Source: Bacteroidota bacterium (GTDB lineage: Bacteria > Bacteroidota > Bacteroidia > NS11-12g > UBA955). From it: 64,000 nt of DNA. The position numbers were made by a program, and so were the translations under genes. The notes under the pieces are model-generated. The model saw only the letters and a list, made by a program, of their open reading frames with translations. It was not told the origin of the DNA and did not search any database. The stretch covers positions 62,001 to 126,000 of the forward strand of contig JAUXOK010000004.1 of NCBI GenBank assembly GCA_030682255.1. The letters run 5' to 3'. This document shows, in pieces, positions 51,899 through 60,404 of this stretch; position 1 is the stretch's first letter; each line of letters begins with the position of its first letter.

Positions 51899-54103
51899 AT
51901 GAAAAGATTCCTATTAATTGCACTTTTTTGTTTGATTTCACAACTTAGAGCACAATCTCATTTAGAAAAAAGTTTTTTTAGAGAAACACTCAACGATACA
52001 TTTAAAAAAGTATCGTTATTAGTGGTAAGACATTTCGAAGAAATTTCTGTAACACCATTTAAAAAGGGAGATTACCAAATAGAAACCATATTAAGATTAC
52101 AATACCATATTAAAGATATGGCAGCTTTAGATAATTTTAAAACTTTAGACAAATTTGCCGATGCCAAAAGTTATAGAGTATTACAAATCAAACAAAATGG
52201 CACAGAAAAAATTATTTATGAGTTTGAAAACAAAAATTACGACCCTGAATCAAAATTTAATGACGATGAGGACAGTCCAAAAGAAGACGATCAAATGCCC
52301 TTAGAAAACATTGAAATTGGAGATATTATAGATTATCGGTATGTGTATGTCAGAAAAACCACAGTTCCAGATTACGAGGCTGTACTAATCAATAATGGCA
52401 TGTTTTTTAATCGGTATCAAACCCATCCCAATACCAACATTTATAAGTCTTTAGTAAACCGAGATAAATTATTGAACCCTAAAAATCCTATTTTAAGCTA
52501 TTGTATAATTGTTAAGGTTTCCAATGATTTAAAATTCATTTCAAAAACATTAAACTGCAAAGAAAAATTTGAAATTAAATCTCTAAACGACAGCACCTAT
52601 TATGAATTTAAAAAATCTTCAATTGAAAGAACAGAGGCTGAGGATTTTAGTTACGCTTATTTAACTTTACCAAATATAAAATTTGCTGTAGTTCAAACCG
52701 ACCCAAAATTGATTCCGATGTATCCACATCAATTTATCAATGAGCAAATCTCTTTTCAAGATATAACCAATCTTGGTTTGTCTTTTTATGAAAACAAAAA
52801 CTTCATACCCAAATACCTTCACTATCTGAATACCAGAAAACAACCTGAACCCTATGAACAAGTGTCTTTATCTAGTTTTTTCAAGCGATTTAACAAAACA
52901 TTTGCATCAGGAGAAAAAGACAAAGTAGCGATGTTAAATTTGTTACATGAATACATAACAAACGAGGATAAATTGAATCAACATCAATTTGGCGACATGG
53001 CAAATATGGTGATTTTAGCTCGTTATTGCGACTATATCAAATTGCCTTATCAGATGATGGCTTGTATGCCTAAATTCAATGGAAAATGGGCTGATGCTTT
53101 AACGCCATTTGATATGAGATGGGGTATTTATTTACCAAACAATGGTAATCCTATATATATTTCAGAATATTCTAAAAGTGGCAATATTTATCAAAAATTC
53201 GGCTATCTTTCAAATACAGAAATAATTCTATTTAACAAAGAAACTAAAGCATATGAAGTTAAAATTTATCCGATGGTAAATTATTTAGAAAATACCACTT
53301 TAAATCATTCGGAAGTTTTGCTTGATAGTAACTTTAAAGCAACTGTTAAAAATAAATCTATTTTCAAAGGATATAACAAATTTTTAGTAGATGATTATTT
53401 AGAAAATTATTTCAACAGTGAAGGATTATATGTTAATACTCCATTTTATGGATTAGTAGATTATAATGATATTTATAACTTTAAAGAATTTAATGATACA
53501 AGTACTTTTTATCCAGAATATAGAAGATTATCGCAGAGCTTTTCTGATTTAAAATTAAATTATAAAAGAAATGATGTATATAAATACCTTTACAAAGAAT
53601 ATGGGTTTTATGACCTTAATCTAGATAGTTTTAATTTAATTAATGATGGTTATTTTGCAGACAATGAGTCAGATTCTTTGGGTTATAGAAATGAGTTTAC
53701 TACTTATTCCTTTTATCAAACAACAAATATCCCCAATCAAATGGTATTAGCTTTAGGAAGGTTGATTACCTCGCAATACGAGGTTAGCCCATATAAAGTA
53801 GAGAAAAGAATAACAGATATCAATATCAGTCATCAAAGAAACTATCAATGGCGAATAAAGGTCCAAATACCCAATGGTTATGAATGCTTGAATAAACAAC
53901 ATTTTAATCATAAAGTTGAAAATGAAGCCGGAACATTTGAAAGTACTTTGACAGAAAAAGATGGTTATTTATATTTAAATGTGAATAAAATTTACAATTC
54001 TCACTATTTACCAAAAGAAAAATGGATGCAAATGGTAGAGTTTCTTCAACAAGCATCCTTCTTATACGACCAAGAAATAGTTATTGAAAAAATAGCACAA
54101 TAA
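51899..54103 (+). CDS. DUF3857 protein with degenerate transglutaminase-like domain
   Basis: 734 residues. It has a signal peptide (KRFLLIALFCLISQLRAQS), then DUF3857-type beta segments (IEIGDIIDYRYVYVRKTTVPDYEAVLI) and a region that aligns with the preceding protein. In that alignment FGDMANMV replaces YGDCKGMA, so Met367 stands where the catalytic Cys should be, and FDMRWGIYL replaces the His-containing DNHAICAV. The fold seems kept but the enzyme site is gone. It is probably a partner of its intact paralogue. It is co-directional with an L,D-transpeptidase gene 27 bases downstream. Confidence 0.78.
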   Translation: MKRFLLIALFCLISQLRAQSHLEKSFFRETLNDTFKKVSLLVVRHFEEISVTPFKKGDYQIETILRLQYHIKDMAALDNFKTLDKFADAKSYRVLQIKQNGTEKIIYEFENKNYDPESKFNDDEDSPKEDDQMPLENIEIGDIIDYRYVYVRKTTVPDYEAVLINNGMFFNRYQTHPNTNIYKSLVNRDKLLNPKNPILSYCIIVKVSNDLKFISKTLNCKEKFEIKSLNDSTYYEFKKSSIERTEAEDFSYAYLTLPNIKFAVVQTDPKLIPMYPHQFINEQISFQDITNLGLSFYENKNFIPKYLHYLNTRKQPEPYEQVSLSSFFKRFNKTFASGEKDKVAMLNLLHEYITNEDKLNQHQFGDMANMVILARYCDYIKLPYQMMACMPKFNGKWADALTPFDMRWGIYLPNNGNPIYISEYSKSGNIYQKFGYLSNTEIILFNKETKAYEVKIYPMVNYLENTTLNHSEVLLDSNFKATVKNKSIFKGYNKFLVDDYLENYFNSEGLYVNTPFYGLVDYNDIYNFKEFNDTSTFYPEYRRLSQSFSDLKLNYKRNDVYKYLYKEYGFYDLNLDSFNLINDGYFADNESDSLGYRNEFTTYSFYQTTNIPNQMVLALGRLITSQYEVSPYKVEKRITDINISHQRNYQWRIKVQIPNGYECLNKQHFNHKVENEAGTFESTLTEKDGYLYLNVNKIYNSHYLPKEKWMQMVEFLQQASFLYDQEIVIEKIAQ

Positions 54104-54130
54104 ACATTTAATTCCTTCGTTAATCAATTA

Positions 54131-54742
54131 ATGAAGATTGTAATTAGTATATTGATTATTGTGTTATTGTCTTTTACATTTATTCAACAACCCAAGCCGG
54201 CTCAAAAACCTATTCAGCCACCTAAAAAGGTTTATACAGATACAATTATAAGCTATCGCGCAAAACCTATGTTAGCTGAAAAACAGTCTACAAAAAATAA
54301 ACTGAGCCTATTAAAAATAAACTCAACTATTAAATCTTTTAAAGTAAGTAAGCGTCATCAAAAAATGATTGTATATTTTGGCGACACCTTTAAAGTTTTT
54401 CGCATTGCATTAGGCGGCAATCCTATAGGACACAAAACTCAACGAGGAGATTTAAAAACTCCTGAAGGCAGTTATTATATTTCTTACAAAAATCCAAATA
54501 GCAGAGGCTATAAATCTTTGAAAATATCTTATCCCAATGAACTAGACAAACAAAATGCCAAAAGAATTGGTAAAGACCCTGGTGGGGATATTTTTATTCA
54601 TGGTTTATGGTGGGAGAATCAAGACCCAAAAGAACATTGGAAAACCAATTGGACACTAGGTTGCATTGCTCTTAACAACCAAGAAATTGAGGAAATATTT
54701 AATCACACCGAACTCAATACGCCTATTAGCATTATGCCATAG
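54131..54742 (+). CDS. L,D-transpeptidase (YkuD domain)
   Basis: 203 residues. It has an N-terminal membrane anchor or signal (KIVISILIIVLLSFTFI), a Pro/Lys-rich linker, then a YkuD catalytic domain. TPEGSYYIS, DIFIHGLWW (catalytic His) and TLGCIALNN (catalytic Cys) match the IHG...S/T-x-GC pattern. It forms 3-3 peptidoglycan cross-links or attaches proteins to the wall in the periplasm. The Cys motif is WTLGCIAL rather than SHGCxR, as in several stand-alone YkuD proteins. Confidence 0.87.
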   Translation: MKIVISILIIVLLSFTFIQQPKPAQKPIQPPKKVYTDTIISYRAKPMLAEKQSTKNKLSLLKINSTIKSFKVSKRHQKMIVYFGDTFKVFRIALGGNPIGHKTQRGDLKTPEGSYYISYKNPNSRGYKSLKISYPNELDKQNAKRIGKDPGGDIFIHGLWWENQDPKEHWKTNWTLGCIALNNQEIEEIFNHTELNTPISIMP

Positions 54743-54952
54743 AAAATAAACGCCAATATGAATGGAATGATAGTATGAATAATTTAATTAATCATACCTG
54801 AAAAAATTCTCTATAATTATTTGGATTATTCTAGTGCTTAAATGAAGTAAAACAATTTTGAAAAAAACATTAAGTTATTACCATTTAATTTAGTTTTTAT
54901 AAAATATAAATAGAGTTTAAACGTTTTGAATTAAAATAATTATTATTGCAAT

Positions 54953-55072
54953 ATGAAAAATTTAATATTTGGTTTGTGCGTATTATTAGCATGTATGTTT
55001 TTGGTAAGTTGTGGTGGAACAAAAAAATGCAATGGTTCTAAGGGTACAAGAGTTGAAATGGGCACAATGTAA
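54953..55072 (+). CDS. 39-residue lipoprotein
   Basis: A short gene that sits in a 400-base gap. It codes for MKNLIFGLCVLLACMFLVSC followed by GGTKKCNGSKGT and a GTM end. The lipobox LVSC puts the lipidated Cys at residue 20, leaving a mature peptide of 20 residues with one further Cys. The ATG at 54953 follows AT-rich DNA with TTTTG at 54924-54928. No family recognised. The rest of the gap (54743-54952 and 55073-55149) shows nothing further. Confidence 0.6.
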   Translation: MKNLIFGLCVLLACMFLVSCGGTKKCNGSKGTRVEMGTM

Positions 55073-55149
55073 TCTGAGATTATTTTGTTGAATTTTATAG
55101 CCATGTTTATAAACGATGGTGATGTTTTTTATCCAAAAATTATGGTGTT

Positions 55150-56628
55150 TTGAAATCATTTTTTACAACTAAAATAAATTTAACGACTAACAACAATCAA
55201 AATTACTATTTTGGCATTTTTGCTAGTGCTATAATAGCTTTTGGCTTGTTTTTAAATGCTATTCAACCGGGTTTAATATTAACAGATGGTGGCATTTTTT
55301 CATCTATTGCTTTTAAGATTCAAAATCATGGCACTTTATATATTGATGCTTGGGAGAATAAACCACCAGGCATTTTTTATTTAATAGCAATATTCTATTT
55401 CATAATTCCATCTAAAGTCTATGCGCTTTTTATAATGAGTAGCATTGTTTTTGTATTAACTTCTTTACTAGTTTATGATATTTATTTTAGAGTTTTACAA
55501 TCATTATTTAAATCAATTTTATTTACTGCCATTTCATTAATGTTTATCATTTATCCTAATAATATTGGTGACGGTTTATACACAGAAATTTATGGAACAT
55601 TTTTTATCCTTTTAAGCATCTTTTTTTGGGATTTATATCAATCAAATGAGAGTAATAAAAACGGATTTTTATCAATGTTTACATTGGGTTTAAGTTTTTG
55701 GTTCAAAGAGCCATTTATATTTGTATGTATTCCATTAGGTATTTATTATTTGTGGAATTTAAAACATAAAAAACATATGAAAATTTTTATAGTTTCATTT
55801 ATTGCACCATCTTTATTTTTCATTATAATACTTTTAGTTACTGGCTCGTTAAAGGGTTTTATAGATATGATTATTTATAATTTTACATATTTAAATTCAG
55901 ACGTAGGCGTACCTATAAAAGAAAAATTAAGCGATTTGTATGATAACTTTATTGATAAATTGCTGGTTTTAGTTATAGTTTATACGTTGCTTTTGATATC
56001 AAAATCAGATACACAAATTATCAGAAGGAATAAAATATTTTGGCTGACAATATTAATGAGTAGCTCTTTGTTTTTCTTATTAACACCTTACAATTTTGGA
56101 CATTATTATTATGTCTTTTTCACTCTATTTTTTGTTGTGTTTATAAAAACATATCATGCAAGCATTCATAATTTACCTATAGTAAAATTATTATTCATTC
56201 CAATTTTATTGTGGTCAATTTTTCAGTTGAACAAAACAAATGCCTTGAACTTAACTTTTAAATTAAAACCATACCAAGCAGATGCCATTTCAAGTAGATT
56301 AATGAGAGATAAAGGTAAATCTTTATTTGTGGATTGTGTTGAAGAGGGTGGATATTATGTCAAAGGCAATGTGATGTTTAACACGTTTTTACCTGTTGCA
56401 TTGCCTGTTCATTTTAGCGATGAAAGAAGTGGAATTGAAAACAGAAAAAAACTCTGGAATGAGTTATCATCTAATCCTCCTGAATATATTATCAGGTATC
56501 AATACACCTCTTATTACTATTGGAATTTACCTCACAATGGTTTTTATGACAATGAATACAGTGTAATAGATAGTACATTAAATTTCAATCAACAAAAAAT
56601 ATTTCTCTTACAATATTTAAAAAAATAG
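55150..56628 (+). CDS. GT39-like polytopic membrane glycosyltransferase
   Basis: 492 residues with about 11 membrane segments. The first loop contains LILTDGGIFSSIAFKIQNHGTLYIDAWENKPPGIFYLIA; the acidic residue and the NKPPG-type motif recall the GT-C/ArnT superfamily that uses polyprenyl-phosphate sugars. The C-terminal soluble part (about 370-490) contains YIRYQYTSYYYWNLP. Acceptor unknown. The start is TTG at 55150, with no better in-frame ATG nearby. Not obviously an operon with the lipoprotein gene 77 bases upstream. Confidence 0.7.
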   Translation: MKSFFTTKINLTTNNNQNYYFGIFASAIIAFGLFLNAIQPGLILTDGGIFSSIAFKIQNHGTLYIDAWENKPPGIFYLIAIFYFIIPSKVYALFIMSSIVFVLTSLLVYDIYFRVLQSLFKSILFTAISLMFIIYPNNIGDGLYTEIYGTFFILLSIFFWDLYQSNESNKNGFLSMFTLGLSFWFKEPFIFVCIPLGIYYLWNLKHKKHMKIFIVSFIAPSLFFIIILLVTGSLKGFIDMIIYNFTYLNSDVGVPIKEKLSDLYDNFIDKLLVLVIVYTLLLISKSDTQIIRRNKIFWLTILMSSSLFFLLTPYNFGHYYYVFFTLFFVVFIKTYHASIHNLPIVKLLFIPILLWSIFQLNKTNALNLTFKLKPYQADAISSRLMRDKGKSLFVDCVEEGGYYVKGNVMFNTFLPVALPVHFSDERSGIENRKKLWNELSSNPPEYIIRYQYTSYYYWNLPHNGFYDNEYSVIDSTLNFNQQKIFLLQYLKK

Positions 56629-56741
56629 TAAACTTAGTTTACTATTTTGAATTTATCAAACTTGATAAAATGTTGATACCTTTGTGTGTTGTAACGCAAC
56701 AATTTTAAAACTATACTTACTTTTGAAATCATAAAAATATT

Positions 56742-57122
56742 GTGATTAAAAACTTGAAAGTCGTAAACAGCAATTTATTTGTCGATAATGCTGGACATAA
56801 AGGAAGGGGGGTGTTTACATCTAAAGTTTTAAAAAAAGGGGAAATAATAGAAATTTGTCATGTCATTGAAATCAGTAGAAAAGATCATCAAATGCTAGTA
56901 GGCAATATAATAGAGAACTATACGTTTGTTTGGAATACTCAAAAAAAAACTGCGGCCATTGTTTTGGGTTTTGGTTCATTGTATAATCATACCAAAAAAC
57001 CCAATGCAGATTATATAAAAAAAATAAAACAAGGTGTGATGGTATTCAAAGCTATTAAAGATATAAAAGTAGGCGAAGAGATAACAATAGATTATGGAGA
57101 AATGCACGCTGATTTAACATAA
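56742..57122 (+). CDS. SET-domain protein-lysine methyltransferase-like protein
   Basis: 126 residues, a minimal stand-alone SET domain. Motifs are in order: GHKGRGVFTSKVLKKGEIIE (N-SET strand), FGSLYNHTKKPNADY (the pseudo-knot NH[ST] motif that binds SAM and substrate) and VGEEITIDYGE (C-terminal Tyr motif). NHT replaces the usual NHS. Such proteins transfer methyl groups to lysine side chains. It starts with GTG at 56742 and lies 42 bases upstream of an H1-like gene in the same direction, which suggests that protein as substrate. This is inference. Confidence 0.85.
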   Translation: MIKNLKVVNSNLFVDNAGHKGRGVFTSKVLKKGEIIEICHVIEISRKDHQMLVGNIIENYTFVWNTQKKTAAIVLGFGSLYNHTKKPNADYIKKIKQGVMVFKAIKDIKVGEEITIDYGEMHADLT

Positions 57123-57164
57123 CAAGATAAAAAAATAAAAACCCAATTATAATTATTAATAAGT

Positions 57165-57413
57165 ATGGCAACAACAAAAAAACCAGCTGCTAAAGCAAAA
57201 GCAACAAAAGCAGCACCAAAAGCAGCTCCTAAAGCAAAAGCTAAAGTAGCTACAAAAGCAGCAGCTCCTAAAGCGAAAGCTAAAGCAGCTCCAAAAGCAA
57301 AAGCTAAAGCGGCTCCTAAAGCAAAAGCTAAAGTAGCTCCTAAAGCGAAAGCGAAAGCAGCCCCAAAAGCGAAAGCAGCTCCTAAAGCAAAAGCTAAAGC
57401 TAAGAAAAAGTAA
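57165..57413 (+). CDS. Histone H1-like Lys/Ala/Pro-rich nucleoid protein
   Basis: 82 residues made almost wholly of Ala, Lys and Pro, with a short MATTKKPAAK start and KAKAKKK end. It resembles the C-terminal tail of histone H1 and bacterial H1-like DNA-binding proteins such as Hc1/Hc2 and the AlgP tail. It should be disordered and bind DNA by charge. The body is a run of APKAKAKA units encoded by 24-base DNA repeats. It follows a SET-domain gene and is closed by a strong terminator, so the two form a small operon. Confidence 0.85.
   Translation: MATTKKPAAKAKATKAAPKAAPKAKAKVATKAAAPKAKAKAAPKAKAKAAPKAKAKVAPKAKAKAAPKAKAAPKAKAKAKKK
57264..57401 (+). repeat. 24-base coding tandem repeats in the H1-like gene
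   Basis: Units begin at 57264, 57288, 57312 and 57336 (24 bases each), then an 18-base unit at 57360 and a last 24-base unit at 57378. Each encodes APKAKAK[AV]. Units differ mainly at third codon positions (GCT/GCA/GCG, CCT/CCA, AAA kept), so they are not freshly duplicated. Confidence 0.85.
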
Positions 57414-57434
57414 ATTCTACTCTCGATTTATTAA

Positions 57435-57466
57435 AAACCTGTTGCCAAAGCAACAGGTTTTTTTAT
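57435..57466 (+). terminator. Rho-independent terminator after the H1-like gene
   Basis: AAACCTGTTGC (57435-57445) pairs perfectly with GCAACAGGTTT (57450-57460) across a 4-base loop, with a T tail. It also stands just downstream of the convergent M1 peptidase gene, so it may serve both. Confidence 0.9.
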
Positions 57467-57470
57467 TTAT

Positions 57471-60317
57471 TTAAAAGCCAATTACCTTTTTAAGGGGTTG
57501 TTTGATATTCAAATTTAATTTTATAACAATATTTCGAGCATCAAGAACGTTTAAATCTTTGTATTGGTCTTTGATAGATTTTGAATAGATAAAAGGATAA
57601 TAAATTTCAAAAATATCTTCTAAAATTGGTATACTAATTCCTGCAACGCCAAATTGAGTTGGGCTACTGTATATAATGCCATTTGTTGTAGTTGTAGGAA
57701 TTGTAAATATACCAAAATCGTAGTATAAATTAAATGGTATTTTACCAGGAAGTGTAATTTCCTGATTCATTGATACCATCCATCGGTCGGTTCCAGAAAG
57801 CGGCAAATTAGTTCTAACATTGCCATTTCTATTTATAAGATTTTGCCCAAAAATATTATGATCAAAATAGCCTTCAGATCTTCCTAGCAAAACATCTTCA
57901 TATAAATAATCTTGTCTTCCTGTGTTAGCAGATAAATAAAAACTTTGTCGAGAAACGTTGCCAAATGAACTTAAAAACGCTCCAGCAAAAACACGCACCT
58001 TGTAGTATTTTTTTCGTTTATTTAAATTGTATTTAGCTTCGCCAATAAAGCCTACTTTGTTGTAACAAGCTTGTGCAAATTGGCTTAAATGACTATATCC
58101 ATTTTCTGCATAAACACTTAAATTAAATGGCAAAATGGCGTGCAACATTTCATAATGATATTTGATTTTTAAATAATTAAAGAGATATGGATTTGTAAAT
58201 CTTGAATTTGGTGTACCTTTATCTAATAAATCGGTATGATAATAATTAAGATCTAATCCACTTTTTATCATGTCGAATTTTGAGTGTTTAAAATTAAATT
58301 TAAGATAGGGATTGATTCTAGAATATTGATTATCCTCTCCAAATGCGCTGATACCAAATGATTGTCCCTGAATACCAGACTCTATACTTCTAAAAATACG
58401 TTTGTTTTTTAATAATAGTAAATTAAGTTGACCATAACCTACCCAACGTTTGGCGTAAACACTATAAGCAGTTAAACCTGTTAATTGAACATTTCGTTTA
58501 AAAATATTTTGATTAGACACAAGCGCACCCAAATATATTTTATCATAATAATTAAAACCCAATGCAGGAAGAACATTAAAATGTAAAACTGCCTTATTTG
58601 AGGGTGTCTTATATGGAAAGGATAGTTTTAAAAAGGTCTTTTTTTGACCATTATTATAATATTTTTGCTCTTGTAAAAAACCATTTTGATTGTAAATTAG
58701 TTGTGGATGATTGCGATAATAAGCTTCTAGTTTTGGAGCACCTTTCACTTTAATAAGTTCGCCTTTTTTAACAACAATATCAACTTCAAAATTCTCATTT
58801 AATAATTCAACAAAAAACCAACTTAAATCTTGTTTTGATGTTTTTTCAAAACTATTTTGTATGTCTTTAGGAAGAGGGTGCCTAAATTTCCAGGTTTCAA
58901 AATAATTTCTTATACATGAATCATACACTTCATCTCCTAGGGTTTCTTTTAAAAAAGCAAACAATAAGGGCCCTTTAACATAAATTACATTGCCATAATT
59001 TGAATTTGTAAATTCTTCTGAACTTAAACTTAAAGATTGCGCATTACCATTTCTTGCATTGTATTGAGCCACAAATTGATCATTGAATAAACTCAACCAT
59101 TGTCTAAAACCTAAATGGTTCAAAAAATCATTTCTCGTCTTATACTTATCCATAATTTGATTCTGAAAAAATGTATTGATACTTTCGTCCATCCATGGAT
59201 ATTTTCTTTCGTTATTTGCTAAAATACCATAAAACCAATTATGACCTATTTCGTGCACTATGGTTTCTTCATCTGCACTGCTACAAATGGTGATAGTTGG
59301 GTATTCCATGCCAGCTCCTGCGCTCAGGGGACCAATTACAACAGTGCATTGCTTGTAAGGGTAATTCCCAATTAATTCACTGTATTTTTTCACCCCTTTA
59401 TTGACAAAAAATATAGGATGAGTAGAATTTATGCCATTCATTTTATTATAATCTAAATTAGAAAACAGCCAAGTAATGATAGAATCTCCAGAACTTAGCC
59501 CAACTTTTGAATGATCAACATAAAAAACAGAATCGGCAAACCATGCAAAATCATGAATATTCTTTTCGGTGTAATTGAGGGTTCGTTTACCATCATTTAC
59601 GCCACTTAATTTTTTTCCTTTTAAAGATAATAAACGGCTTAGTTCTTCTTTGTTTTGCAAATTACCAGAAGATGCTACAAAATAATTGTTTGGTATTGTG
59701 ATATTGACATTGTAATCGCCAAATTCACTGTAAAATTCACCCTGATCCAAATAAGTCATAGTATTCCATCCATTTACGTCATAAACAGCTGGTTTGGGAT
59801 ACCATTGTGTAACTGAAAAAAAACTGCCTGCCATGCCCATTCTAGAAAAAACCTCAGGAAACCTTACTTTAAAAGGTGTTGAAATTACAATTGAATCACC
59901 AGGCAATAAAGTTTGATTTAGTTTAATATGTGCAATGTCTTGATTAATCTCATCTAAATGCCATACAGCAGATTGATTGTTTATTTTAAAATCCAATTGT
60001 TGAATATTTCCTCGCGAAGAATCTTTGCTGTAGTGAAAATCTCTATTGCCATTTCTAAGTTGTTGTTTAGCAAAAGCAGTTTTTGGGTTGCTGTATGCAT
60101 TCGGCCAAACATGAAAATGCAATTCCAACAAGGTGTCTGGCGAATGGTTAAAGTAAGTTATTTGACTAAAACCAATAATACAACGATGTTGAGGAAATAA
60201 TTCAACATCAATTTGATGATTAACCCTTTGTTGCCATATAGACTGTTCAATTAAATTTTGGGAGTTTAAATTAAAAAACAGTGTCAATGAAAAAATATTT
60301 ATTAAAAAATGTTTCAC
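57471..60317 (-). CDS. M1-family metallopeptidase, secreted
   Basis: 948 residues. It has a signal peptide (KHFLINIFSLTLFFNLNSQN), an N-terminal beta domain and a catalytic domain with GAGMEYPTI (the GxMEN-like exopeptidase loop) and HEIGHNWFYGILANNERKYPWMDES, which is HExxH-x18-E for zinc. The C-terminal half (about 600-948) is beta-rich and may include a membrane-barrel-like or surface domain; it has no recognisable T9SS tail. It should remove amino acids from peptides in the periplasm or at the surface. The start is GTG at 60317. Confidence 0.85.
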   Translation of the reverse strand: MKHFLINIFSLTLFFNLNSQNLIEQSIWQQRVNHQIDVELFPQHRCIIGFSQITYFNHSPDTLLELHFHVWPNAYSNPKTAFAKQQLRNGNRDFHYSKDSSRGNIQQLDFKINNQSAVWHLDEINQDIAHIKLNQTLLPGDSIVISTPFKVRFPEVFSRMGMAGSFFSVTQWYPKPAVYDVNGWNTMTYLDQGEFYSEFGDYNVNITIPNNYFVASSGNLQNKEELSRLLSLKGKKLSGVNDGKRTLNYTEKNIHDFAWFADSVFYVDHSKVGLSSGDSIITWLFSNLDYNKMNGINSTHPIFFVNKGVKKYSELIGNYPYKQCTVVIGPLSAGAGMEYPTITICSSADEETIVHEIGHNWFYGILANNERKYPWMDESINTFFQNQIMDKYKTRNDFLNHLGFRQWLSLFNDQFVAQYNARNGNAQSLSLSSEEFTNSNYGNVIYVKGPLLFAFLKETLGDEVYDSCIRNYFETWKFRHPLPKDIQNSFEKTSKQDLSWFFVELLNENFEVDIVVKKGELIKVKGAPKLEAYYRNHPQLIYNQNGFLQEQKYYNNGQKKTFLKLSFPYKTPSNKAVLHFNVLPALGFNYYDKIYLGALVSNQNIFKRNVQLTGLTAYSVYAKRWVGYGQLNLLLLKNKRIFRSIESGIQGQSFGISAFGEDNQYSRINPYLKFNFKHSKFDMIKSGLDLNYYHTDLLDKGTPNSRFTNPYLFNYLKIKYHYEMLHAILPFNLSVYAENGYSHLSQFAQACYNKVGFIGEAKYNLNKRKKYYKVRVFAGAFLSSFGNVSRQSFYLSANTGRQDYLYEDVLLGRSEGYFDHNIFGQNLINRNGNVRTNLPLSGTDRWMVSMNQEITLPGKIPFNLYYDFGIFTIPTTTTNGIIYSSPTQFGVAGISIPILEDIFEIYYPFIYSKSIKDQYKDLNVLDARNIVIKLNLNIKQPLKKVIGF

Positions 60318-60404
60318 ATGGCAAAAATAAACGATACTTACCTTATATTTGTACTTACTAGAAAAAGGATTTTTTTTACAGTATACAAACTAAATATTTT
60401 GCCT

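Noticed and set aside
57264-57401. CRISPR-like short repeats
   Set aside because: They are directly adjacent 24-base coding units without spacers, inside the H1-like gene.
60309-60404. Extended N-terminus of the TPR protein
   Set aside because: It would overlap the start of the divergent M1 peptidase gene; the ATG at 60405 is preferred.
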